From: Phycisphaeraceae bacterium
Lineage (GTDB): Bacteria > Planctomycetota > Phycisphaerae > Phycisphaerales > UBA1924
Direction of reading: 5' to 3'
Length of the DNA stretch: 64,000 nucleotides
NCBI GenBank assembly: GCA_020639215.1
Contig: JACKHA010000005.1
Coordinates: 1-64,000 of the forward strand
The translations under genes and the position numbers were made by a program. A model generated the notes under the pieces. It saw nothing but the letters and a program-made list of their open reading frames with translations. It had not been told where the DNA came from and ran no database searches. Below, one piece after another: positions 33,090 to 41,903 of the stretch (within the stretch, counting starts at the first letter, position 1; each line of letters opens with the position of its first letter).

Positions 33090-33118
33090 CTCACCGCAGA
33101 GGCGCAGAGAACGCAGAG
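33090..33118 (+). repeat. Solo arm of family A repeat
   Basis: CTCACCGCAGAGGCGCAGAG and nine more bases match the left arm of the element at 36613-36706 at nearly every position. No complementary right arm follows in the next 130 bp. It lies upstream of the carboxyltransferase gene, in the gap to kdsA, and is either a half element or a decayed copy. Confidence 0.7.
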
Positions 33119-33252
33119 CGAGGCCTTGTGCCCACGGCGCCACACCCGCTCGGTTCCCACGGCTCATGCCATCGATGGGCTTCGGAGTGAGTCGCCCAGC
33201 GCGATGCGGTCCCGCGCCGGCCCTGCGAGAGAGCGCGCCTCACGACTCGCGA

Positions 33253-34092
33253 TCACAGCGCCGCCCGGATCCTCGCTACGGATTCGATCAGCCCCCCCAT
33301 CGCCGCCAGCGGCAGCTGCGTCGCCGCGTCCGACATCGCCTTGGACGGCTCCGGGTGGCACTCGATGAACAGCGCGTGCACCCCCGCCGCCGCCGCCGCC
33401 CGGGCCAGCAGCGGGGCGCGGTCCGGGCGACCGCCCGTCTGCTCGCCCGTGCCCGGCGTCTGGGTCGAGTGCGTCACGTCGAAGCACACCGGCGGGGGGC
33501 CATCGGGCGACTTGAGCGCCATCAGGTCGCCAAGCCCGATGAAGTCGTTCACCAGCCTGTGATAGCCGAACGTCGTGCCTCGCTCGGTCAGCATCACGTT
33601 GCGGCAGCCCGCCTCGCCCAGTTTCCGCACCGGCCCGCCCATCTCGCCGGGAGAGAGGAACTGGCCCTTCTTGACGTTCACCGCCTTCCCGTACTCGGCC
33701 GCCGCTCGCCCGGCCGACTCCAGCAGGTCCGTCTGGCGGCACAGGAACGCCGGGATCTGCACCAGGTCGACCGCGGCCGCCACCGCCCCGGCCTGGGACG
33801 CCTCGTGGATGTCCGTGGTCGTCGGCAGCCCCGTGCGGCGCGCGATCTCACGCAGCCACGCCAGCCCCTGCTCCAGCCCCGGCCCACGCGCCGACGCGAT
33901 CGACGAGCGGTTGGCCTTGTCGAACGAGGCCTTGAAGATGTACGGGAGGTTCGCCGACGAGCACGCCGCGTGCACCGACCGCGCCACCTCGAGCCCCAGT
34001 TCGAGCGACTCGAGCACGCACGGCCCGGCGATGATCGCCAGCGGCTGGGCCGGGCCGATGGTCACGGGGCCGACGGTGCAGGTGCGGGGCAT
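33253..34092 (-). CDS. kdsA: 3-deoxy-8-phosphooctulonate (KDO-8-P) synthase
   Basis: 279 residues. It condenses phosphoenolpyruvate with arabinose-5-phosphate, the first committed step of KDO synthesis for lipopolysaccharide. Family motifs: IAGPCVLESLELGLEVA, FKASFDKANRSS, the VQIPAFLCRQTDLL strand, and NVKKGQFLSPGEM. The C-terminal FDVTHSTQTPG and FIECHPEPSKAMSDA are also typical. The Asn in NVKKG points to a metal-independent enzyme. Start ATG 34092. Its presence implies that this planctomycete makes KDO-containing LPS. Confidence 0.95.
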   Translation of the reverse strand: MPRTCTVGPVTIGPAQPLAIIAGPCVLESLELGLEVARSVHAACSSANLPYIFKASFDKANRSSIASARGPGLEQGLAWLREIARRTGLPTTTDIHEASQAGAVAAAVDLVQIPAFLCRQTDLLESAGRAAAEYGKAVNVKKGQFLSPGEMGGPVRKLGEAGCRNVMLTERGTTFGYHRLVNDFIGLGDLMALKSPDGPPPVCFDVTHSTQTPGTGEQTGGRPDRAPLLARAAAAAGVHALFIECHPEPSKAMSDAATQLPLAAMGGLIESVARIRAAL

Positions 34093-34140
34093 GGGCGCAG
34101 GGTAGTTTGGCAACGCTCGCCGCGGAACGCAGGGCCGGCG

Positions 34141-35034
34141 TCACGGGCGGCGTGGGCCCGGCGCATACTCGGCCGGTCCGGGCGATGCCGAGCCCGCGGA
34201 CCCAGGATCGGCCTCGCGTGCGGCGCCGCCGAGTGGCTCCGTGGACGGCTCGGTCGGCGGCTCGGTGGGCGGGTGGATCGGCGGCGCCGTCTTGTGCGCC
34301 AGCATCCCGTTGAGCGCTTCGATCACGAGCGCCTCGTGCTCGTCCGGGCACCGCACGCCAGCCTCGAAGGTCGGGCGCAGCACGTTGTCGCCCCCGACCG
34401 CCCCCACTCGCAGCGTCCTCCAGAACGGGCTGACCCGATCGAGACTGGCGGCGTCGGCCTCGCCCCACGGATGGAAGCTCTCGCCCAACAGCCCCGGCCG
34501 CGGCTCGCCCTTGAGCGGGATGAACGCGATGCCGCCCGTGCCGCAGACCAGGCGGATGGCGCCCTCGTGCTTCCCGCCGCGCGGGCGGGTGACAATCAGC
34601 GCCACAAGCGTCACGATCAGCCCGGCGAGCACGATCAAGAACGTCCGCCCCAGCACCATGTAGGCGATGAACCCGAACTGAATGCTGAGAAAGACAAGCA
34701 CGCCGCAGACGATCATCCCAAGCTGCCGCGCCGAGAACGGCGTCTTGGCGCGCTTGACCATCCCCGCCAGCCACAGCAGGCGCTGCTCGAACGGCGTCGA
34801 GCACTCCGGGCACACGCCGGGCGCCTCCAGCCCCTCGAGGCTGTACCCGCAGTTCAGGCACATGACGGGCGCATCGGCCCACACCGGATCGGGCAGCGCC
34901 GACGGGTTCGGTCGGTGCGGGGCGTTCCGCTGCGGCTGCGTCGGCGGCGCGAGCCCGGGACCACCGGGCCGCACCGGAACGCCCGACTCGGGCCCCCGTT
35001 GCTCCGGCACTGGCTGGAAGGGCGGGGCGTTCAT
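34141..35034 (-). CDS. Zinc-ribbon membrane protein of unknown function
   Basis: 297 residues. After a Pro-rich N-terminus comes a zinc ribbon (MCLNCGYSLEGLEAPGVCPEC), the C-x-x-C-x-Y-x-L-x-G-L form common in planctomycete membrane proteins. Two adjacent transmembrane helices follow (QLGMIVCGVLVFLSIQFGFI and LIVLAGLIVTLVALIV). A cytosolic or periplasmic domain comes next, and a tail with PPTEPPTEPSTEP repeats. The related zinc ribbon at 41181-41699 shows this is a gene family. Function is unknown. Confidence 0.75.
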   Translation of the reverse strand: MNAPPFQPVPEQRGPESGVPVRPGGPGLAPPTQPQRNAPHRPNPSALPDPVWADAPVMCLNCGYSLEGLEAPGVCPECSTPFEQRLLWLAGMVKRAKTPFSARQLGMIVCGVLVFLSIQFGFIAYMVLGRTFLIVLAGLIVTLVALIVTRPRGGKHEGAIRLVCGTGGIAFIPLKGEPRPGLLGESFHPWGEADAASLDRVSPFWRTLRVGAVGGDNVLRPTFEAGVRCPDEHEALVIEALNGMLAHKTAPPIHPPTEPPTEPSTEPLGGAAREADPGSAGSASPGPAEYAPGPRRP

Positions 35035-35095
35035 GCCATGCGCATCGTTGGCCGTCCGCCCCGCCCGATTCCGCACGCGCCGATCGGCGCACTCC

Positions 35096-35518
35096 TCAGC
35101 GGGCCGGCGGGCCCTGGTACTGCGCACTGCCGAACCCGAGGATGCACGCGAAGATCGGGAACAGCAGGATCAGCCCCACCGCGAACAGCACGCTCTTGCC
35201 GAAGGCCTTGGCGATGTCCAGCATCAGGATGATCGCGATCACGAGGCTCACGATCGGGATGAACAGCAGCAGGAGCCACCACCACGGGCGACCCGCCACC
35301 TTGGTCAGGATGTAGATGTTGTAGATCGGGACGATCGCCGCCCAACCGGGGTGCCCGGCCTTCACGAACATCTTCCAGAGCCCCGCGATGACGACGACCG
35401 CGATGGCGATCTGGATCAGGAACACCAGGATGCCGACGATCGCGCCGCCGCCCCCCCCGCTGTTGTTCTGGGCCAGCGTCGTGAAGGCGGTCAGGGCGTT
35501 CTGGGCGAAGTCGAGCAT
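35096..35518 (-). CDS. Small integral membrane protein, DUF5684-like
   Basis: 140 residues with four predicted transmembrane segments (GILVFLIQIAIAVVVIAGLW, WWWLLLLFIPIVSLVIAIIL, and a final VLFAVGLILLFPIFACILGF). The signature GHPGWAAIVPIYNIYILTKVAGRPWWW between helices 1 and 2 is the DUF5684 hallmark. ATG 35518 follows a perfect AAGGAGG, so expression is expected to be good. Function is unknown. Confidence 0.82.
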   Translation of the reverse strand: MLDFAQNALTAFTTLAQNNSGGGGGAIVGILVFLIQIAIAVVVIAGLWKMFVKAGHPGWAAIVPIYNIYILTKVAGRPWWWLLLLFIPIVSLVIAIILMLDIAKAFGKSVLFAVGLILLFPIFACILGFGSAQYQGPPAR

Positions 35519-35719
35519 CGGAACCTCCTTGCGGCCGGCGTGCCCGGGCGATCCGGACGGCGGGTGGCCTCTCCACGCCGGTGGGGAAGCAGAGATTACC
35601 GGACGGACGCCGGCGGAACAAGTTCCACACCACCCGGTCCAGGGGTCGGCACGCCGTGCCGATCCGCGTCGATCCAAGGTCGCCGCAGGGCCAAGGGTTC
35701 CCGCTACCCTCCCTCCGCG

Positions 35720-36565
35720 ATGCTCCGCCTCGACGACATCCGCAAGGCCTTCGGCCCCACCGTCGCGGTCGACGGGCTGAGCCTGCGTGTCGCGCCGGGA
35801 GAGGTCCTGGGGCTGCTCGGGCCCAACGGCGCGGGCAAGACGACCACCATGTCCATCGCCACCGGGCTGCTGCCGCCCGATGCCGGGAGCGTGGACATCG
35901 ACGGCGCGGGCGCCCCCACCGCCGCCGCGGTCCGCCGGCGTCTGGGCCTGGCCCCGCAGGCCATCGCGCTGTACGACGACCTCTCGGCCCGGGAAAACCT
36001 GCTGTTCTTTGCGAGCCTGTACGCGATGCCCCGCGCCGAGGCCGCCCGGCGCGCCGACGAGCTACTGGAACTGGTCGCGCTGCGCGACCGTCGGCACCAC
36101 CGCGTCAAGGGCTTCTCGGGCGGGATGAAGCGACGCCTAAACCTGGCCGCGGCCATCGTCCACGACCCGCCGCTCGTGCTGCTCGACGAGCCGACCGCGG
36201 GCGTCGACCCGCAGTCGCGCCACGCCATCCTCGAACTCGTCGGCACGCTCAGGAGCGCGGGCAAGACCGTGATCTATTCGACCCACTACATGGAGGAGGC
36301 CCAGCGCATCTGCGACCGCGTTGCCATCATCGACCACGGGCGCGTGCTCGCCATTGGGAGCGTCGCCTCGCTCGTCAAGTCCCACGGCGGCAAGACGTTC
36401 GTCGTCATCGAGGACCCCGAGGGCCCGCGCCGCGTCGAGACCGCCGATCCCGTCCGCGAGATCGCCCGCCTGCTCGAAGGCGGGCTGGAGCACCCGGTCC
36501 GCCTCGAGTCGCCGAATCTCGAGTCGGTGTTCCTGGACCTGACCGGGCGGAGCCTGCGGGACTGA
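35720..36565 (+). CDS. ABC-2 type transporter ATP-binding protein
   Basis: 281 residues. Walker A GPNGAGKTTTMS, signature FSGGMKRRLNLAAAI, Walker B VLLDEPTAGVD and the switch His in YSTHYMEEA are intact. It belongs to the CcmA-like class that drives drug, lipid or polysaccharide efflux through an ABC-2 permease. No permease follows: a family A repeat and then convergent hrpA are downstream. This leaves it an orphan ATPase. Confidence 0.9.
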   Translation: MLRLDDIRKAFGPTVAVDGLSLRVAPGEVLGLLGPNGAGKTTTMSIATGLLPPDAGSVDIDGAGAPTAAAVRRRLGLAPQAIALYDDLSARENLLFFASLYAMPRAEAARRADELLELVALRDRRHHRVKGFSGGMKRRLNLAAAIVHDPPLVLLDEPTAGVDPQSRHAILELVGTLRSAGKTVIYSTHYMEEAQRICDRVAIIDHGRVLAIGSVASLVKSHGGKTFVVIEDPEGPRRVETADPVREIARLLEGGLEHPVRLESPNLESVFLDLTGRSLRD

Positions 36566-36612
36566 TCGGCGCTCACCGGAGTTCCTGCGCCCTTGGGTCG
36601 GAATGGAGGACA

Positions 36613-36706
36613 CTCACCGCAGAGGCGCTGAGGACGCAGAGGGAGGCATTTCGTTCAGACCCCGCTCTTCTGCCTTCCTCGGCGCTCTCTGCGCCTCTGC
36701 GGTGAG
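36613..36706. repeat. Family A inverted repeat between convergent genes
   Basis: Arms 36613-36641 and 36678-36706 (CTCACCGCAGAGGCGC and on) differ at about four of 29 positions, with a 36-bp loop. It lies between the end of the ABC ATPase gene and the end of hrpA, where it could serve as a bidirectional terminator. Confidence 0.85.
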
Positions 36707-36782
36707 CATCCCGGGCGTCCATCGGCACACCGAACCGTCATCGCTTGGGTACGACGCCGCACGTGCGCTCGGCGCGTCGCCT

Positions 36783-39700
36783 CTACACCCGCACCTTCTC
36801 GAACTGCCCTTCCAGCCGCTTGGGCGACACCGGCCCCGAAGTCCCCAGGTCCTGCGCGAACAGCGACACCCGGTACTCCTCGATCATCCACCGGAACGTC
36901 TCGAGTTCCGGGTCCACCGTGCCCCTCTCCGCGAGCCCCTTGGCCCGCTCCGCGTACTTGCGGACCCACGGCCCCAGCAGGCCCATCTGCTCCCGGTCCT
37001 TCTTCACCCCCGCCTCGCCGCCGGCTCGCAGGCGATCGAGCCGGCGCTGCACGCCCGCCAGGTACCGCGGCACGTGGCGCAGCCACCGCTCCGGCGTCCG
37101 CAGCAGGAACCCTGGCGAGACCAGCGCCCCCACCTGGGCCCGCACGTCATCCAGGCTCGCCTCCCAGCCCGCCGGGGCCTTGCCGCCGGGTGCCGCCTGC
37201 TCCAGTCGCAGCGCGGCGGCGTGGTGGGCCTCGAGGATCCGAACGACCAGCGCCGGCACGTCCTCGGCGGCCTGGTACAACCGGTCGATTGCCGCGACGA
37301 CGGCCGCATCGAACCGCGCACGCGTGCGAATGCTCGTTGGGTTCGTCGCCCCGCTCCCGCCAGCCCCGGTCGAGGCCCCGAAGAACGCCCGGTCGGCGAT
37401 CAGTCCGATCACCTCATCCAGCAAGCCCGAGCCCTTGGACCCTGTCGCGCTGGCCTTCCCAGCCGCGGCCCCCGTCGCGTGTACCAGGCTCGCGTGCATG
37501 GCCGCGACCTTTTCCATCGGCGGAAAGTCCTTCTTCAGACGCCGGATGTCCTCGCTCGCCACCAGCATGTACAGGCGCCGCAACCCGGCCCGCATGAGCA
37601 TCCCGGCCGCGGCCTCGGTGTCGCACAGGCGCACGCCCGCGGTCTCGCCCTCATCGACAACCGCCGGGTACCCGCGCACCGCCACGCCCGCGCGTGTCGC
37701 CTCGACGAACGCGGGCAGGTCGCCGAACTCCCAGTCGCGGTAGCCGCTGCCGGTGTACCGCGCATCGCCCAGGTCCAGGAACCGCACGTTGCTGATCCGC
37801 AGCGCGGTCTTGATCTCCCCGAGGCGACGGCTCTCCTTGAGCGCCTTGCCCCCCTTGCCGACCACCTGGAAGTTCATCCGCAGGTGCTCGGGCAGCTCGC
37901 CGATCCGCCACTGGTCGGCCCCGATCCGCACGCCGAAGCGCCGCTCGGCGAAGCGCGACAGCGCCTCGACCAGCGTGTCGCCACGCGCGTGGGCCGCTCG
38001 CACGAACTCGGTCGCAAACCCCGGCGCCGGCCCCAGCACCCGGCGCGTCTCCTTCGCCAGCAGTCGCACCAGTTCGACGACCTTCTCCTCCAGCAGCCCC
38101 GGCACCAGCCACTCGGCCCTCTGCTCGCTCACCTTGCCGAGCAGCTCCAGCGGCACGCGCAGCGTGAGGCCGTCGCCGCTCGTGCCCGGCTCGTAGCGGT
38201 ACTTCACCGCCAGCGGCGTGCCGTCCACGTCCAGCTCGTCGGGGTACAGGTCGCGGGCCGGGCGATCCGCCGACGCGAGCAGCAGGTCTTCGACTCTCAT
38301 GTCCAGCAGCCCGGGCTGCTCGTGCCCGGCCCGCTTGAACCACCGGTCGAACGTCGCCTGATTGACCACGCCCTCGGGCACGCGGGCCAGATAAAAGGCC
38401 TCCTTGGCCGCGGCGTCGGCGAGCAGGTCGCGCCGGCGCGCCTTGGCCTCGAGCGTGCGGACCTCCTCTTCCAGCGCCAGGTTGCGGTCCAGGAACCGCG
38501 GGCGCGGCCTCAGGTCGCCCTCCACCAGCGCGTGGCGGATGAAGACCTCCCGGGCCGCCACCGGATCGATCGGCCCGAACGACACCGCACGCCCGGCGAT
38601 CACCTCCAGCCCGAACAGCAGCACCTTCTCGAACGCCAGCACGTTCTGGCGGCGCGAGTCCCAGTGGGCCTCGGAATACGTCCGCCGCACCAGGTGCCCC
38701 GCGGCCCGCTCGATCCAACCCGGCTCGACGGGCGCGACGATCCGCGCATACCGGCGCGTGGTCTGCACCACCTCCGCCGCCATCACCCACCCCGGCGAGT
38801 GCTTGAAGAGCACGCTGGCCGGGTGGATCGCGAACGAGGCCTGGCGCGGGGCGTCGTACTCGTGCTGCTCACCCTTCTTGCCGACGCTGGAGAGCAGGCC
38901 GGCGAGCAGGGCGCGATGGATCGCGTCGCGGTGGCTCGGGGTGAGGGAGTTGGTGGCGCGGGCTTCGGGGCGCTCGTGCGCGTCGGTTGGATTCTCTCCG
39001 ATGGGCTGGGCCCGAACGGCATGGGCGGTTGGCGCCGTCGCTTCGAGTTGTCGAGGGCTGCGCCGGCGTTCGCCCCGCCCGACCGAGCTCGCGCTGGCTC
39101 CCTGAACACCGATCTGCTTCACCAGGGCCCGCAGCTGGTTGTGCGTCTCGTGCCACTCGCGCATCCGCACGAACGACAGGAACGCGCCCTTGCACCACGC
39201 CACCAGTTTCCGGCGCGACAGGTGGCGCGACTGCTCGTGGTACTCCCGCCAGATGTTCAGGAACGTGACGAAGTCCGAGGCCGGGTCCTCGAAGCGTCGA
39301 TGGGCCTGGTCGGCGGCCTCACGCCGGTCCAGCGGGCGGTCGCGCGGGTCCTGGATCGACAGCGCCGCCGCGATGATGAGCAGGTCGTCCAGGCACTTCT
39401 CGTCCGCCCCGGCCAGCACCATCCGCCCGATCCGCGGGTCCACGGGCAGACGCGACAGGCGCTCGCCGAGGGCCGTCAGCGCGCCCTGCTCGTCGATCGC
39501 GCCGAGCTCGTGCAGCGTCTCGTACCCGTCCTTGAGACGCCTTGCCTCCGGCGCCTCGACAAACGGGAACCGCTCCGGCTCGCCCAGGCGCAGGGCCTTC
39601 ATCTGCAGGATCGCGCCCGCCAGGTTCGTCCGCAGGATCTCCGGCTCGGTGAACGCCGGTCGCTTGGCGAAGTCCTCTTCGGAATACAGCCGGATCGCCA

Positions 39701-41051
39701 CGCCCGCGGCCACGCGCCCGCACCGCCCCGACCGCTGGGCCGCCGACGCCTGGCTGATCGCCTCGATCGGCAGCCCCAGCACCTTCGTCCGGGCCGAGTA
39801 CCGGCTGATGCGGGCCAGCCCCGAGTCCACGACGTAACGGATCCCCGGCACGGTCAGCGACGTCTCGGCGACGTTGGTCGCCAGCACGATCCGCCGGTAC
39901 GGGTGCGGCTTGAACACCCGCTCCTGCTCCTCGGCCGACAGGCGCGCGAACAGCGGCAGGATCTCGGTCTGAGGCGGGTGGTGCTTCCGCAACGCCTCGG
40001 CGATCTCCCGGATTTCCCGCTCGCCCGGCAGGAACACCAGCACATCGCCCGAGCCCGCGTGGGCGAGCTCGTCGATTGCGTCGAGCACGCCGGCCTCGAG
40101 ATCGCGCTCCGCGTCGCCGGGGTCGCCCATGAACGATGTGGGCTGCCCTGCGTGCTCGCCCTCGTCAACGACCAGCGGGCGGTACCGCACCTCGACCGGG
40201 TACGTCCGCCCCGAGACCTCGATGATCGGGGCGCCGGCCCCGCCCGCCCCGAAGTGCCGGCTGAACCGCTCGGGGTCGATTGTCGCCGACGTGACGATGA
40301 CCTTCAGATCGCGCCGTCGCTCCAGCAGCGTGCGGAGGTAGCCCAGCAGGAAGTCGATGTTCAGCGAGCGCTCGTGGGCCTCGTCGATGATGAGCGTGTC
40401 GTACTGCTCGAGCAGACGGTCGCCCTGCGTCTCGGCCAGCAGGATGCCGTCGGTCATCACCTTGATGAACGTGTCGTCGCCGGTGCGGTCCCCGAAGCGG
40501 ACCTTGAAGCCCACCTCGCGCCCGACGCTGGTGCGGAGTTCCTCCGCGAGCCGGGCCGCCACCGACCGGGCCGCGATCCGGCGCGGCTGGGTGTGCCCGA
40601 TCATCCCGCGCACGCCGCGCCCCGCGCTCAGGCACATCTTGGGCAACTGCGTCGATTTGCCCGATCCGGTCTCGCCGCACAGCACGATCACCCGGTGCTC
40701 GCGGATGGCAGCCTCGATCTCGTCGCGCCGGGCGATGATGGGCAGGTCCATCTCGAACGAGGGCCGCGGCATGCGCTCCCGCCGCCGGGTGAGGCGCTCG
40801 CGGGCCAGGTCGATGTCGAAGCGGAGTTGCTCGAGGACGCGGGGATCGGGGGCGGCGCTCCGCGCCGGATGATCGTCGCCGGACGAGCGTTCGGACGGCG
40901 CGGGTCGCCCGCGCCGATCCCGTCTGTCGCGCCCGTCGCGACCTCGCCCCCCCGCCAGGCTGCGCAAGCGTCGGCGCAGCCTGGCCGCGTCGGCGAGCGT
41001 GCACTCGTCGAGCAGCGGGTAGAGGTCGGCGATGGACTGGTCCTGGAGCAC
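36783..41051 (-). CDS. hrpA: ATP-dependent RNA helicase HrpA (DEAH box)
   Basis: 1422 residues from GTG 41051, slightly longer than E. coli HrpA (about 1300). Helicase motifs: CGETGSGKSTQLPKM (I), TQPRRIAARSVA (Ia), LIIDEAHERS (II), VTSATID (III), TNVAETSLTVPGI (V) and QRSGRCGRVA (VI), followed by the HA2/OB region and the large HrpA-specific C-terminal half. HrpA acts on mRNA and rescues stalled or collided ribosomes. An N-terminal Arg/Asp-rich segment (RGRDGRDRRDRRGR) and a low-complexity insert of about 55 residues (starting ASASSVGRGERRR) are unusual. Confidence 0.95.
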   Translation of the reverse strand: MLQDQSIADLYPLLDECTLADAARLRRRLRSLAGGRGRDGRDRRDRRGRPAPSERSSGDDHPARSAAPDPRVLEQLRFDIDLARERLTRRRERMPRPSFEMDLPIIARRDEIEAAIREHRVIVLCGETGSGKSTQLPKMCLSAGRGVRGMIGHTQPRRIAARSVAARLAEELRTSVGREVGFKVRFGDRTGDDTFIKVMTDGILLAETQGDRLLEQYDTLIIDEAHERSLNIDFLLGYLRTLLERRRDLKVIVTSATIDPERFSRHFGAGGAGAPIIEVSGRTYPVEVRYRPLVVDEGEHAGQPTSFMGDPGDAERDLEAGVLDAIDELAHAGSGDVLVFLPGEREIREIAEALRKHHPPQTEILPLFARLSAEEQERVFKPHPYRRIVLATNVAETSLTVPGIRYVVDSGLARISRYSARTKVLGLPIEAISQASAAQRSGRCGRVAAGVAIRLYSEEDFAKRPAFTEPEILRTNLAGAILQMKALRLGEPERFPFVEAPEARRLKDGYETLHELGAIDEQGALTALGERLSRLPVDPRIGRMVLAGADEKCLDDLLIIAAALSIQDPRDRPLDRREAADQAHRRFEDPASDFVTFLNIWREYHEQSRHLSRRKLVAWCKGAFLSFVRMREWHETHNQLRALVKQIGVQGASASSVGRGERRRSPRQLEATAPTAHAVRAQPIGENPTDAHERPEARATNSLTPSHRDAIHRALLAGLLSSVGKKGEQHEYDAPRQASFAIHPASVLFKHSPGWVMAAEVVQTTRRYARIVAPVEPGWIERAAGHLVRRTYSEAHWDSRRQNVLAFEKVLLFGLEVIAGRAVSFGPIDPVAAREVFIRHALVEGDLRPRPRFLDRNLALEEEVRTLEAKARRRDLLADAAAKEAFYLARVPEGVVNQATFDRWFKRAGHEQPGLLDMRVEDLLLASADRPARDLYPDELDVDGTPLAVKYRYEPGTSGDGLTLRVPLELLGKVSEQRAEWLVPGLLEEKVVELVRLLAKETRRVLGPAPGFATEFVRAAHARGDTLVEALSRFAERRFGVRIGADQWRIGELPEHLRMNFQVVGKGGKALKESRRLGEIKTALRISNVRFLDLGDARYTGSGYRDWEFGDLPAFVEATRAGVAVRGYPAVVDEGETAGVRLCDTEAAAGMLMRAGLRRLYMLVASEDIRRLKKDFPPMEKVAAMHASLVHATGAAAGKASATGSKGSGLLDEVIGLIADRAFFGASTGAGGSGATNPTSIRTRARFDAAVVAAIDRLYQAAEDVPALVVRILEAHHAAALRLEQAAPGGKAPAGWEASLDDVRAQVGALVSPGFLLRTPERWLRHVPRYLAGVQRRLDRLRAGGEAGVKKDREQMGLLGPWVRKYAERAKGLAERGTVDPELETFRWMIEEYRVSLFAQDLGTSGPVSPKRLEGQFEKVRV

Positions 41052-41126
41052 GGGGAGATTCGGCAGGGCGCGCCGAGAACCTTATCCGCCCGATCCGTCA
41101 CACCCGTTCCACCGGACTGGACCACG

Positions 41127-41167
41127 GACGCCGGACCTCAGGAGGCTCGGCGACGAAGGTCCGGGTC
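41127..41167 (+). repeat. Solo copy of family E repeat
   Basis: GACGCCGGACCTCAGGAGGC and the following CGACGAAGGTCCGGGTC closely match both arms of the inverted repeat at 41756-41865. It lies upstream of hrpA, on the other side of the small zinc-ribbon gene. That gene is thus flanked by repeat copies on both sides. Confidence 0.75.
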
Positions 41168-41180
41168 TTCGCGGACCTGC

Positions 41181-41699
41181 TCACGCCAACACCGCAAACA
41201 GCACAGCCCCCAGCACCGCGTGCCCGACGCCCACGCACGCGAACGTGGTCCACGCCGCCGCCCACTGGCGACGTCGCCCCAACCGGTTCCACCACGCCCG
41301 ACGCCGCACCAGCAGCACGATCCCCGCCAGGCAGCCCAGCCCCGCCGCCCCCAGCACGCCCGCCACCAGCGCCGGCCCCAGCCACGACGCCAGCGATCCC
41401 CGGATGCTCGACATCAACGACCCGACCGCGAAGAACCCGCCCACGATCAGGTCGAACCCGGCGGCCAGCGCGAACGACACGATCGCCAGCACCAGCGGCC
41501 CGAGCCGCAGGCTCGACGAGCCGACCTCCAGGTGCAGCGGGGCCGCGCACTCCGGACACTTCGACGCCGCCAGCCCACGCAGATTGTACGAGCACACCGG
41601 GCACGGCGCATCCCGCTCGCGCAGAAAGGCAATCAGCGTCGGATCGGGCTTCGCGTCGGCGGCCATCGGCCCATCGTGTACGCCCGAGTCCTGCGCCAT
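41181..41699 (-). CDS. Small zinc-ribbon membrane protein
   Basis: 172 residues from ATG 41699 (a second ATG at 41666 is possible). The zinc ribbon CPVCSYNLRGLAASKCPEC matches the form seen at 34141-35034. Three or four transmembrane helices follow (LVLAIVSFALAAGFDLIVGG and others), ending near VLGAVLFAVLA. The gene is flanked on both sides by family E repeats. Function is unknown. Confidence 0.72.
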   Translation of the reverse strand: MAQDSGVHDGPMAADAKPDPTLIAFLRERDAPCPVCSYNLRGLAASKCPECAAPLHLEVGSSSLRLGPLVLAIVSFALAAGFDLIVGGFFAVGSLMSSIRGSLASWLGPALVAGVLGAAGLGCLAGIVLLVRRRAWWNRLGRRRQWAAAWTTFACVGVGHAVLGAVLFAVLA

Positions 41700-41755
41700 G
41701 TTCGAAGGCCTGCTGCACTCCGAGCGCGATCGCAACGAGGAACGCTGATCGCCCA

Positions 41756-41865
41756 GACGCCGGACCTGAGGCTCCGCGAAGGTCCGGGTCGAGAGTCCTT
41801 GAGTGCCGTCACGCATCGTTGATCGACCCAGACCTTCGTCGCAGAGCCTCCTCAGGTCCGGCGTC
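41756..41865. repeat. Inverted repeat, family E (GACGCCGGACCTGAGG)
   Basis: Left arm 41756-41792 and right arm 41823-41865 are reverse complements apart from a 6-base indel and a few mismatches. The right arm is longer, like the solo copy at 41127-41167. It occupies the intergenic region upstream of the zinc-ribbon gene and downstream of the secreted protein gene at 41904. Confidence 0.8.
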
Positions 41866-41903
41866 CGACACCCGCGTTCGCTTGCGAGGCGCGATCCCCC
41901 TTC

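Noticed and set aside
34204..34270. PPTEPPTEPSTEP repeats in the zinc-ribbon protein as a phase-variable tract
   Set aside because: The units are multiples of three and degenerate, so they cannot shift the frame.
38955..39105. hrpA low-complexity insert as another palindromic element
   Set aside because: No inverted arms could be found in the DNA of the insert; it may be simple disordered sequence.
36603..41822. A 1739-codon open frame antisense to hrpA
   Set aside because: It is the mirror of a high-GC gene with all helicase motifs on the other strand. Its translation is low-complexity Arg/Pro/His with no domain.
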